From NCBI GenBank assembly GCA_051955775.1, contig JBQCGJ010000208.1:1-9171 (forward strand): a DNA stretch of 9,171 bases, read 5' to 3'. Both the position numbers and the translations under genes were made by a program. Below, in pieces: positions 1 to 6,323 of the stretch. The notes under the pieces were generated by a model. It was not told the origin of the DNA, ran no database searches, and saw only the letters and a list, made by a program, of their open reading frames with translations. This DNA is from DASUHT01 sp051955775 (lineage in GTDB: Bacteria; Actinomycetota; Thermoleophilia; Gaiellales; JAICJC01). Each line of letters starts with the position of its first letter. Position 1 is the first letter of the stretch.

Positions 1-1022
1 ACGGCCGCGTCGGCCTCCTGCTCGGCCGGCTCGCCGATCCACGGCATCATCGCCCGCAGGCTCTTGCCGACCGTCTCGATCTGATGCTCGGCGGCACGCC
101 GGCGCAGGGCCTGGAACTGCGGCCGCCCGGCCGCCTCCTCGGTGATCAGGTCGCGGGCGAACAGGCCGTCCTGGATGTCCGACAGGAGGCCTCGCATGCT
201 CTCCCGGACGTGCTCGTCGATCACGACCGGGCCGCGTGTCAGATCACCGTACTCGGCGGTGTCCGAGATCGAATAGCGCATGCCGGCCAGCCCGCCTTCC
301 CACATCAGGTCGACGATCAGCTTCAGCTCGTGCAGGCACTCGAAGTACGCGATCTCGGGCTGGTACCCGGCCTCCACCAGCGTCTCGAAGCCGAGCTGGA
401 CGAGCCGGCTGGTGCCTCCGCACAGCACGGCCTGCTCGCCGAACAGGTCGGTCTCGGTCTCCTCGGCAAACGTCGTCTCGATCAGCCCGCCGCGCGCACA
501 GCCGATCGCGTGCCCGTACGCCATGGCCAGCGCCCGGGCCGACCCGGACGCGTCCTGGTGGACGGCGATCAGCCCCGGCACGCCGATGCCCTGCGTGTAC
601 TGGCGGCGCACCAGATGGCCGGGGCCCTTGGGGGCGATCATGGCCACGTCGACGTCCGCCGCGGGGGCGATCTGCCCGAAGTGGATGTTGAATCCGTGGG
701 CGAACATGAGCATCGAGCCGGGCCGCAGGTTGGGCGCGATCTGGTCGCGATAAAGCCCGGCCTGGATATGGTCGGGCACGAGCACCATGACCACGTCCGC
801 CTGCGCGGCCGCGTCGGCCACCGTGGCCACCTCGAGCCCGTCGGCGGCCGCCGTCTTCCAGGCCCGCGAGTCCGGCCGGGCGCCGACCACGACATGGTTT
901 CCGGAGTCGTGGTTGTTCAGCGCGTGGGCATGGCCCTGGCTGCCGTAGCCGATGACCGCGATCGTCTTGCCGGCGAGCGCGCCCGGATCGCAATCGGATT
1001 CGTAATAGATCTTCGCTCCCAC
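1..1022 (-). CDS. ilvC: Ketol-acid reductoisomerase, class I (partial, C-terminus beyond window)
   Basis: Converts acetolactate or acetohydroxybutyrate into the dihydroxy acid, the second common step of valine, leucine and isoleucine synthesis, using Mg2+ and NAD(P)H in the cytoplasm. The visible 340 codons have no stop, but the length matches short class I enzymes (about 330-340 residues), so only the tail should be missing. Seen: Rossmann motif GYGSQG at 25-30, catalytic-region FAHGFNIHF with His109, metal-binding DLFGEQ (Asp192, Glu196), ECLHELK (Glu228, Glu232) and YSISDTAEYG near 250. The GTG start shares one base with the ilvN stop (TAGTG) and is preceded by GAGGGTGG at good spacing; it gives the usual AKIYY N-terminus. 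The cofactor loop reads GARPDSRAW, lacking the second serine commonly seen there. It is the last gene visible in the leu-ilv operon. Confidence 0.97.
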   Translation of the reverse strand, partial: MGAKIYYESDCDPGALAGKTIAVIGYGSQGHAHALNNHDSGNHVVVGARPDSRAWKTAAADGLEVATVADAAAQADVVMVLVPDHIQAGLYRDQIAPNLRPGSMLMFAHGFNIHFGQIAPAADVDVAMIAPKGPGHLVRRQYTQGIGVPGLIAVHQDASGSARALAMAYGHAIGCARGGLIETTFAEETETDLFGEQAVLCGGTSRLVQLGFETLVEAGYQPEIAYFECLHELKLIVDLMWEGGLAGMRYSISDTAEYGDLTRGPVVIDEHVRESMRGLLSDIQDGLFARDLITEEAAGRPQFQALRRRAAEHQIETVGKSLRAMMPWIGEPAEQEADAA

Positions 1023-1534
1023 TATGCGACCACCCTCATTCGTTGTCGTCGACCAACCTCGCCGTCCCGGGCGAGTGCGATCCTGCCGGTGCGCACCAGC
1101 TCCTTGATCCCGTATGGGCGGAGCAGCTCCTCGAGCGCGTGCAGCCGCTCGGGACGCGCCATACACGAGAAGGTGATGGCCTCCGGCCCGACGTCCACCA
1201 CGCGGGATTCGAACACCTCGGCCAGCGCGATGATCTCGGGCCGTCGTTCGGGCGTGGAGGACACCTTGATCATCAGCACCTCGAGCTCCACCGCGTCGGG
1301 GCCCAGCTCGTTCACCTTCAGCACGTCGACCAGCTTGTACAGCTGTTTGATGACCTGGTCGACGGAGTGCTGCTCGCAGTCCACCCGAATCGTGATGCGG
1401 CTCTTCGCTGGGTCCTCGGTGGTACCGACCGCCAGCGACTCGATGTTGAAGCCGCGACGCGCGAACAGCCCGGCGCAGCGGGTCAGCACACCCGGGCGGT
1501 TCTGCACCAGCACCGAAAGCGTATGAAAGCTCAT
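1022..1534 (-). CDS. ilvN: Acetolactate synthase, small (regulatory) subunit
   Basis: Regulatory subunit that activates the IlvB catalytic subunit and confers valine feedback inhibition. The 170-residue protein has an N-terminal ACT domain (about 3-78) beginning HTLSVLVQNRPGVLTR, followed by the C-terminal domain of the family (about 88-160). Asn12, Gly15 and Asn30 align with residues of E. coli IlvH (Asn11, Gly14, Asn29) linked to valine binding, so feedback sensitivity is expected (inference). I chose ATG at 1534 rather than the in-frame TTG at 1555: it has GAGGAAGGGG nine bases upstream and matches the family N-terminus. That ribosome binding site lies inside a duplicated copy of the ilvB 3' end, which is odd. 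The gene overlaps ilvC by one base and is separated from ilvB by 96 bases, the only real gap in the operon. Confidence 0.95.
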   Translation of the reverse strand: MSFHTLSVLVQNRPGVLTRCAGLFARRGFNIESLAVGTTEDPAKSRITIRVDCEQHSVDQVIKQLYKLVDVLKVNELGPDAVELEVLMIKVSSTPERRPEIIALAEVFESRVVDVGPEAITFSCMARPERLHALEELLRPYGIKELVRTGRIALARDGEVGRRQRMRVVA

Positions 1535-1538
1535 ACCG

Positions 1539-1565
1539 TCAGACCCCTTCCTCAACCCACGCGTT
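1539..1565 (-). repeat. Second copy of the ilvB 3' end (9 codons)
   Basis: These 27 bases match the last 27 bases of ilvB (1631-1657) at 23 positions. All four differences fall on third codon positions and are synonymous (GCA/GCG, GAG/GAA, GGC/GGG, GTA/GTC). Both copies therefore encode NAWVEEGV followed by TGA. The copies are direct repeats with a 92-base period. This copy supplies the Shine-Dalgarno sequence of ilvN. It looks like an old local duplication kept under codon-level constraint, or one whose ilvB copy diverged under purifying selection. Confidence 0.85.
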
Positions 1566-1634
1566 CAACGCGGGGGAACCACGGTTCCCCCGCGGGCCCC
1601 CTCCTCCTTGCCGTGACGCTGGTGAGGTTCTCAT
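1539..1634 (-). CDS. Possible 31-aa coupling ORF between ilvB and ilvN
   Basis: An ATG overlapping the ilvB stop codon (ATGA) opens a 31-codon frame that crosses the ilvB-ilvN gap and stops five bases before the ilvN ATG. Its last eight residues, NAWVEEGV, are the same as the C-terminus of IlvB, but in a different frame relative to ilvB. The start sits just after GGAGG within the ilvB tail. The middle is Gly/Arg-rich, partly because it reads through the GC-rich palindrome. It could carry ribosomes from ilvB to ilvN so the two subunits stay balanced, or it could be a chance frame left by a duplication. I know of no family for it. Confidence 0.3.
   Translation of the reverse strand: MRTSPASRQGGGGPRGNRGSPALNAWVEEGV
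1569..1594. repeat. Perfect 12-bp-arm palindrome in the ilvB-ilvN gap
   Basis: The arms cgcgggggaacc (1569-1580) and ggttcccccgcg (1583-1594) are exact inverted repeats around a 2-base centre. As RNA this would form a very stable hairpin with a tight loop. No T-tract follows on either strand, so a canonical intrinsic terminator is unlikely. It could be an mRNA stability or processing element, a partial polarity signal setting the IlvB:IlvN ratio, or a REP-like insertion. It lies between the two copies of the ilvB tail. Confidence 0.85.
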
Positions 1635-3388
1635 ACGCCCTCCTCAACCCATGCGTTGTCTTCCTCGGCCCATTCGATGTCGATCATCTCTGCCGAAGGG
1701 GCGCCCGCGGGCACCATTGGGTACACCTTCTCCTCGTGGTCGACGCGGGCGTCGATGACTGCCGGCCCGCCGCACTCGAGCGCGCCCATGATCGCCGCAT
1801 CGACGTCGCCGGCATTCTCGCAGCGGAACGCCGCCACACCGAAGCTCTCGGCCAGCTTCACGTAATCGGGCAGGTCCGAGTGCAGCAGCGTCTCCGAGAA
1901 CCGCTCGCCGTGGAACAGCTCCTGCCACTGCCGCACCATCCCCAGCCAGCCGTTGTTGATCACGACGTGAATGGCCCCGATGCCGTACATGCGGGCTGTG
2001 GCCAGTTCCTGCATCGTCATCTGGAAGCAGCCGTCGCCGTCGATGTTGATGACGGTCGCGTCCGGCCGCCCGACCTTGGCGCCGATGGCCGCAGGGACCC
2101 CGAACCCCATCGTGCCCAGCCCGCCCGACGTGATGAACCGGCGTGGCTCGTCGATGCGCAGGTACTGGGCGGCCCACATCTGATGCTGGCCGACGCCCGT
2201 CGTCCAGATCACGTCGCGGCCGGCGGTCAGGTCGCGCAGTCGTTCGATCACAAGCTCCGGCTTCAGCGGTTCGGTGTTGCGATACCGGAAGGGATGCTCG
2301 GCCTGCCACCGGTGGACGGTGGTCAGCCACTCCTGGGCCCGCGGCGGCCCGCCGTTCTGGCGCGACTCGACCGCGTCTGCAAGCTTCGGGACGACCAGCT
2401 CCAGCGTGCCCACGATCGGGATCTGGGCGTGGCGGTTCTTGTCGATCTCGGCCGGGTCGACATCCATATGGATCACGCGCGCGCCGGGGGCGAAGGCATC
2501 CAGCTTGCCGGTCACCCGGTCGTCGAACCGGGCGCCGCATGCGACCAGCAGATCGCACTGGCTGAGCGCCCAGTTGGCGGCCTTGGAACCGTGCATGCCG
2601 GGCAGCCCGAGGCACAGCTCGTGGCTGTCGGGGAACACTCCCTTTGCCATCAGCGTGGTCACCACCGGCATCTGCACGGCCCCGGCCAGCCGGATCAGCT
2701 CGGCAGGCTCGACGCCCGCGTTGATCGCGCCGCCGCCGATGTACAGCACGGGCCGCTCGGCTGCCAGGATGGCTTCGGCCGCGGTGATGATCTGCCTGGG
2801 ATGGCCGTGCCGGGACGGCTTGTAGCCGGGCATGTCGACCTGGCGCGGGTACGAGAAGTCGAAGCTGGCCAGCTGCACGTCCTTGGGCACGTCGATCAGC
2901 ACCGGCCCGGGGCGTCCTGAGCGTGCGATGTGAAACGCCTCGCGGAACACCTGGGGCAGCTCGCGGGGGTCCTTGACCAGCCACGAGTGCTTGACGATGG
3001 GCATGGTCACGCCCTGGATGTCGGCCTCCTGGAAGGCATCGGTGCCGATCAGGTGCGTCGGCACCTGGCCGGTGATGCACACCAGCGGCGTCGAGTCGAG
3101 GTACGCATCGGCGATCGGCGTCACCAGGTTGGTCGCACCCGGGCCGGAGGTCGCGATTGCCACCCCGACTCTTCCAGTCGCGCGCGCGTAGCCCTGGGCC
3201 ATGTGCCCGGCGCCCTGCTCGTGGCGCACCAGGTAGTGGCGCACCGAATGCTCGTGGTGCGCCCAGGCGTCGTACAACGGCAGGATGGCGCCGCCCGGCA
3301 GACCGAACACGTCGGTCACGCCCTCGGCCTCCAGGCAGCGGATGATCGCCTCCGCGCCGGTCATTCGGGTCTTCTGGGAGTTATCCAC
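1631..3388 (-). CDS. ilvB: Acetolactate synthase, large (catalytic) subunit
   Basis: ThDP- and FAD-dependent enzyme that condenses pyruvate with pyruvate or 2-ketobutyrate, the first committed step of branched-chain amino acid synthesis. The 585 residues match the family. Seen: catalytic ThDP glutamate in RHEQGA (Glu57), SGPGATN (81-87), GQVPTHLIG with Pro110, FAD-region GARFDDRVTG (285-294), and the ThDP/Mg motif GDG (451-453) ending in NN (478-479), followed by MVRQWQ. The FAD motif and ilvN next door argue for the biosynthetic enzyme rather than a catabolic acetolactate synthase. I chose GTG at 3388, which overlaps the leuB stop by eight bases and has AGGCGG upstream. ATG at 3364 (MTGAEAI) is possible but has a weak ribosome site; ATG at 3442 would need a 62-base overlap with leuB. 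The C-terminal NAWVEEGV is duplicated just downstream. Confidence 0.96.
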   Translation of the reverse strand: MDNSQKTRMTGAEAIIRCLEAEGVTDVFGLPGGAILPLYDAWAHHEHSVRHYLVRHEQGAGHMAQGYARATGRVGVAIATSGPGATNLVTPIADAYLDSTPLVCITGQVPTHLIGTDAFQEADIQGVTMPIVKHSWLVKDPRELPQVFREAFHIARSGRPGPVLIDVPKDVQLASFDFSYPRQVDMPGYKPSRHGHPRQIITAAEAILAAERPVLYIGGGAINAGVEPAELIRLAGAVQMPVVTTLMAKGVFPDSHELCLGLPGMHGSKAANWALSQCDLLVACGARFDDRVTGKLDAFAPGARVIHMDVDPAEIDKNRHAQIPIVGTLELVVPKLADAVESRQNGGPPRAQEWLTTVHRWQAEHPFRYRNTEPLKPELVIERLRDLTAGRDVIWTTGVGQHQMWAAQYLRIDEPRRFITSGGLGTMGFGVPAAIGAKVGRPDATVINIDGDGCFQMTMQELATARMYGIGAIHVVINNGWLGMVRQWQELFHGERFSETLLHSDLPDYVKLAESFGVAAFRCENAGDVDAAIMGALECGGPAVIDARVDHEEKVYPMVPAGAPSAEMIDIEWAEEDNAWVEEGV

Positions 3389-4469
3389 GGGCAGCCGCCT
3401 CAGCGTAAGGGTGGTCGGCGAACTCTGCGCCGCCGCTTGCATGATGTTCGAGCTCGTCGCATATCGCCTGCCCGACCTCCCAGGTGGCGTATGCGCGGCC
3501 GCCCTTGACCTGGTCGGCGGTGGTCACGCCGCGCGCCGAGACGGCATCGACGGCGGAGGTGATCGCGCGACCCACATCGCGCCGGGCCAGGCCGTAGGTG
3601 AACATCATGGCCACGGACAGCACCATGGCGATGGGATTGGCCTCGCCCTGCCCGGCGATGTCCGGCGCCGACCCGTGCACCGGCTCGAAGATGCCCGGCG
3701 GCTCGGCACCCAGCGACGCCGACGGCGCCAGTCCCAGACCGCCGCCGACGGCCGCGGCCAGATCGCTGAGGATGTCGCCGAACAGGTTCTCGGTGAGGAT
3801 CACGTCATATCGCTCGGCGTGCGTGGCCAGGTTCATGGCGAACGAATCCACCAGCTCGTGAGTGAGCGTCACGTCGGGGTATTCCCGCGCGCCCATGTCG
3901 GTCACCACGCGGCGCCACAGGCGTGACGTCGCGAGCACGTTTGCCTTGTCGACGGAAACCACACGCCCGGACCTGCGGCGGGCCAGCCGGAACGCCCACC
4001 GGGCAACTCGCTCCACCTGCTCGCGGGTGTACGAGCAGAGGTCCGAGGCGGCCTCGTCGCTCTCCTCCTTGCGGCCGAAGTAGAGGCCGCCGGTCAGCTC
4101 GCGGACGACAATCAGGTCGATATCTCCATGCCGCACGGGACGCAGGTTGGCGAACGCGTCAAGCTCCTTGCGCAGCCCCAGCAGTCCCTCCTCCGGCCGC
4201 CGCGCGGAGTCGTTCCAGCGCGGCCCGCCGACCGCGCCCAGGAGCACGGCGTCGGAGGCTTTCACGGCGGCTCGCACGTGCGGCGGGAACGGATCGTGGT
4301 GACGGTCGATGGCCTCACCGCCGAACGGCAGATGCACCTGCCGTATGCGCATGCCGAACAGGCTTGACACGGCATCGATGACGCGGCCGGCCTCGGCCAT
4401 CACCTCGGGACCGATGCCGTCCCCGGCAAGGCAGGCGACGATTGGTTGGGGGCGGGTGGTTGGGCTCAC
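3381..4469 (-). CDS. leuB: 3-isopropylmalate dehydrogenase
   Basis: Oxidises and decarboxylates 3-isopropylmalate to 2-ketoisocaproate with NAD+, the third leucine-specific step. The 362 residues are normal for the family. Seen: LAGDGIGPEV near 14-23, LLGAVGGPRW (76-85), substrate-binding arginines Arg100, Arg110 and Arg123, ELTGGLYFG with Tyr130, VDKANVL with catalytic Lys175, Asp208, TENLFGDILSD with metal ligands Asp232 and Asp236, and the NAD-binding loop HGSAPDIAGQGEANP (265-279). The ELTGGLYFG motif favours leuB over isocitrate or tartrate dehydrogenases. The start is GTG, one base after the leuA stop, with GGAG six bases upstream inside the leuA tail. Expression is thus coupled to leuA. 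leuC and leuD, which act between LeuA and LeuB, are not in this window. Confidence 0.97.
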   Translation of the reverse strand: MSPTTRPQPIVACLAGDGIGPEVMAEAGRVIDAVSSLFGMRIRQVHLPFGGEAIDRHHDPFPPHVRAAVKASDAVLLGAVGGPRWNDSARRPEEGLLGLRKELDAFANLRPVRHGDIDLIVVRELTGGLYFGRKEESDEAASDLCSYTREQVERVARWAFRLARRRSGRVVSVDKANVLATSRLWRRVVTDMGAREYPDVTLTHELVDSFAMNLATHAERYDVILTENLFGDILSDLAAAVGGGLGLAPSASLGAEPPGIFEPVHGSAPDIAGQGEANPIAMVLSVAMMFTYGLARRDVGRAITSAVDAVSARGVTTADQVKGGRAYATWEVGQAICDELEHHASGGAEFADHPYAEAAARG

Positions 4470-4470
4470 A

Positions 4471-6012
4471 TCAGACTCCGATCAGTTCCTGGTCCGGCTC
4501 GGTCGCCGCCTTGGCGTGGGCACAGGCTCGCAGATATGCCTCGGCGGAGGCTTCGGTGATGTCAGTCGAGACAGCCTGGCTGGTGAACGTGCGCCCGGCC
4601 GACTCAACCACGATGCGCACCTCGCCCAGCGCGTCGGCGCCGCCGGTAACCGCGCCCAGCGAGTACTCGACAAGCGTTACGGGCATGTCCAGCAGTCGGT
4701 TCACGGCTGCGAATGCTGCGTCCACCGGGCCGTCGCCGGTGGCCGACACCGTGCGCTCGCCGCCGCCGTTGCGGATGGTCACGTCCGCCTCCGCCGGCTG
4801 ACCTGTGCGGGTGTGGATTGCCAGCCCGACGAGCTGGTAGGCCTCCTCGCGCTCGCGCAGCGAGTCCGAGGCGATCGCCTCCAGGTCGAGCGAGGTGATC
4901 TTTCCCTTGCGGTCGGCCAGCTCCTTGAAGCGCGCGAACGCCCGCTTCAGGTCGTCGCCCTCGATGGTGAACCCCAGGTCGGCGAACGCCTGGCGCAGCG
5001 CGTGCCGCCCCGAGTGCTTGCCCAGCACGATGTCTGATCCATGCAGCCCCACCGACTCGGCGTCCATGATCTCGTACGTTCGGCGGTGGGCCAGCACGCC
5101 GTGCTGATGGATGCCGGCTTCGTGTGCAAAGGCGTTTCGGCCGACGATGGCCTTGTTCGGCTGTACCGCGTAGCCGGTCAGTCGTGACACAAGTCGCGAG
5201 CTGCGGACGATCTCGCGTGTATTGATGTTTGTTCGCATTCCGTAGTGCGGCTTGCGAGTTGCGAGCAGCATCACGATCTCCTCCAGCGATGCGTTGCCGG
5301 CGCGCTCGCCGATCCCGTTCACCGTGCACTCCACCTGCCGCGCGCCCGCCTCGACCCCGGCGATCGAATTGGCGACGGCCAGGCCCAGGTCATCGTGACA
5401 GTGCACCGAAAGCACCACACCCTCCAGCTCCGGAACGCGCTCGCGCAGGTCGTCCAGGATGGCGGTGTACTCGGCCGGCACCGTGTATCCGACGGTGTCG
5501 GGGATGTTGATGGTGGTGGCGCCCGCGGCGATCGCGGAGCGCACGACAAGCGCCATGAACTGCGGGTCGGATCGGGTGGCGTCCTCGCACGAGAACTCGA
5601 CGTCAGAGCAGAACGACCTGGCCTGGCGCACGGCCTGCGCCGCCGCCTCGACGACCTCGTCTCGGGTCATCCGCAGCTTGTGCTCGAGATGGATGTCAGA
5701 TGTGGCGATGAAGACGTGGATGCGGGGGTTGCGCGCGTCGGACAGCGACTCGATGGCCGCCTCGACGTCCTCCGGGTTGGCGCGCGCCAGCGAGGCCACG
5801 ACGCACTCGACCGCGCGGCTGACGGCTCTGATGCCCTCGACCTCGCCCGGAGAGGAGATCGCGAATCCCGCCTCGATGATGTCGACGCCGAGCCGCTCGA
5901 GCTGGCGCGCGATCTCGATCTTCTCGTGCGCGTTGAGCGCGATGCCCGGCGACTGCTCGCCGTCGCGCAGGGTCGTGTCGAAGATGCGTACCGTGCCCGA
6001 ATCGTGTGTCAT
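4471..6012 (-). CDS. leuA: 2-isopropylmalate synthase
   Basis: Condenses acetyl-CoA with 2-ketoisovalerate, committing carbon to leucine. The 513-residue length fits the long bacterial form with a C-terminal allosteric domain. Seen: FDTTLRDGEQSPG (11-23) with Asp12 and Arg16, HCHDD (His204, His206 metal ligands), ECTVNGIGERAGN ending in Asn240, HEAGIHQHG (297-305) and GKHSGR (331-336). The regulatory domain spans about 390-505 and includes GDGPVDAAFAAVNR, so leucine feedback is expected (family knowledge). The RDGEQSPG and ERAGNASLEE motifs favour isopropylmalate synthase over citramalate or homocitrate synthase. The ATG at 6012 has AGGAGG nine bases upstream; that site sits in a small inverted repeat. 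It is the first structural gene of the operon, behind a leucine-rich leader peptide. Confidence 0.97.
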   Translation of the reverse strand: MTHDSGTVRIFDTTLRDGEQSPGIALNAHEKIEIARQLERLGVDIIEAGFAISSPGEVEGIRAVSRAVECVVASLARANPEDVEAAIESLSDARNPRIHVFIATSDIHLEHKLRMTRDEVVEAAAQAVRQARSFCSDVEFSCEDATRSDPQFMALVVRSAIAAGATTINIPDTVGYTVPAEYTAILDDLRERVPELEGVVLSVHCHDDLGLAVANSIAGVEAGARQVECTVNGIGERAGNASLEEIVMLLATRKPHYGMRTNINTREIVRSSRLVSRLTGYAVQPNKAIVGRNAFAHEAGIHQHGVLAHRRTYEIMDAESVGLHGSDIVLGKHSGRHALRQAFADLGFTIEGDDLKRAFARFKELADRKGKITSLDLEAIASDSLREREEAYQLVGLAIHTRTGQPAEADVTIRNGGGERTVSATGDGPVDAAFAAVNRLLDMPVTLVEYSLGAVTGGADALGEVRIVVESAGRTFTSQAVSTDITEASAEAYLRACAHAKAATEPDQELIGV

Positions 6013-6020
6013 GCGTCGAA

Positions 6021-6033
6021 ACCTCCTGGAGGT
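6021..6033 (-). promoter_or_regulatory. leuA Shine-Dalgarno inside an inverted repeat
   Basis: On the minus strand the sequence ACCTCCAGGAGGT contains the leuA ribosome binding site AGGAGG (6022-6027). It can fold as ACCTC-CAG-GAGGT, hiding part of the site. The upstream GAGGTG (6050-6055) can instead pair with CACCTC (6029-6034), freeing it. This suggests control of leuA translation, not only of transcription (inference). Confidence 0.55.
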
Positions 6034-6036
6034 GGG

Positions 6037-6053
6037 GGTGCGATGGGCGCACC
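6037..6053 (-). promoter_or_regulatory. Leader RNA hairpin upstream of the leuA ribosome site
   Basis: GGTGCG (6048-6053) and CGCACC (6037-6042) form a 6-bp stem with loop CCCAT. This stem is mutually exclusive with the GAGGTG/CACCTC pairing that would expose the leuA Shine-Dalgarno. The loop and neighbouring bases (GCCC) could also pair with GGGC just after the leader stop codon, giving a pseudoknot; this is speculative. Confidence 0.45.
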
Positions 6054-6079
6054 TCTCCCGTCGTCTGCTGGGTGCGTGT

Positions 6080-6096
6080 GCGCCGGCCGGCGGCGC
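6080..6096 (-). promoter_or_regulatory. GC-rich leader hairpin
   Basis: GCGCCG and CGGCGC pair as a 6-bp stem around CCGGC, 20 bases after the leader peptide stop. No U-tract follows, so it is not a standard intrinsic terminator. It may be part of an attenuator or a spacer stem in the leuA leader. Confidence 0.4.
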
Positions 6097-6109
6097 GTGT
6101 GCAGAGTCG

Positions 6110-6127
6110 CTCGCCCTACCGGGCGAG
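6110..6127 (-). promoter_or_regulatory. Hairpin spanning the leader peptide stop codon
   Basis: CTCGCCC and GGGCGAG form a perfect 7-bp stem with loop GGTA. The left arm holds the last Leu codon and most of the following two codons, and the TAG stop lies across the loop and right arm. A ribosome stalled on the Leu run or sitting at the stop would change this stem, which makes it the natural sensor hairpin of an attenuator. Confidence 0.55.
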
Positions 6128-6235
6128 GAGCAGGAGGTCGAGAAGGCCGAGCGTGATGAGCGCGTCGCGCCCGACAGGACGCCCGCTCAGCGGGGAGCGG
6201 GCGGGGATCTCCTGGGTGCGCGCGGGGGCCGTCAT
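6116..6235 (-). CDS. Leucine-rich leader peptide of the leu-ilv operon (leuL-like)
   Basis: A 39-residue ORF that lies between the operon promoter and leuA. Its C-terminal part reads ALITLGLLDLLLLAR: eight leucines in residues 26-37 plus one isoleucine. Leader peptides rich in the product amino acid are the hallmark of ribosome-mediated attenuation of leu and ilv operons. Here leucine shortage would stall the ribosome over the Leu codons just ahead of the hairpin at the stop codon. No Shine-Dalgarno precedes the ATG, which sits only a few bases after the predicted transcription start, so it is probably translated from a nearly leaderless transcript, as is common in actinobacteria. A U-tract terminator is not visible downstream; the output may be Rho-dependent or translational at the leuA ribosome site. 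Position, orientation and codon content fit well, but translation is unproven. Confidence 0.8.
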   Translation of the reverse strand: MTAPARTQEIPARSPLSGRPVGRDALITLGLLDLLLLAR

Positions 6236-6244
6236 CGTGGGCAC

Positions 6245-6273
6245 ATGGTAGGCGGTGGGCGGTCCGCCGTCAA
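6245..6273 (-). promoter_or_regulatory. Promoter of the leu-ilv operon
   Basis: TTGACG (6268-6273) and TACCAT (6245-6250) are separated by exactly 17 bases, a good housekeeping sigma promoter for high-GC actinobacteria (TTGAC and TAnnnT). Transcription would begin near 6236-6239, immediately before the leader peptide ATG. The spacer contains the perfect inverted repeat GGCGG-A-CCGCC (6258-6268), which overlaps the end of the -35 box and could be an operator. Confidence 0.75.
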
Positions 6274-6323
6274 ACCCCATCCCTCGGCCGCTCCACCTGA
6301 CACGTTATGCCGCCGTAATTTTT

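Noticed and set aside
84..1526. Long plus-strand open frame of 480 codons opposite ilvC and ilvN
   Set aside because: It lies antisense to two genes with full catalytic and ACT motifs. High-GC codon bias leaves the complementary frame free of stops, and the product has no recognisable domain.
1043..2920. Plus-strand open frame of 625 codons opposite ilvB
   Set aside because: It is the antisense shadow of ilvB; it is rich in His, Gln, Arg and Asp with no motif and no ribosome site.
3389..3442. Extended ilvB N-terminus from ATG at 3442
   Set aside because: It would overlap leuB by 62 bases and add residues not typical of the family; GTG 3388 has a ribosome site and near-stop overlap.
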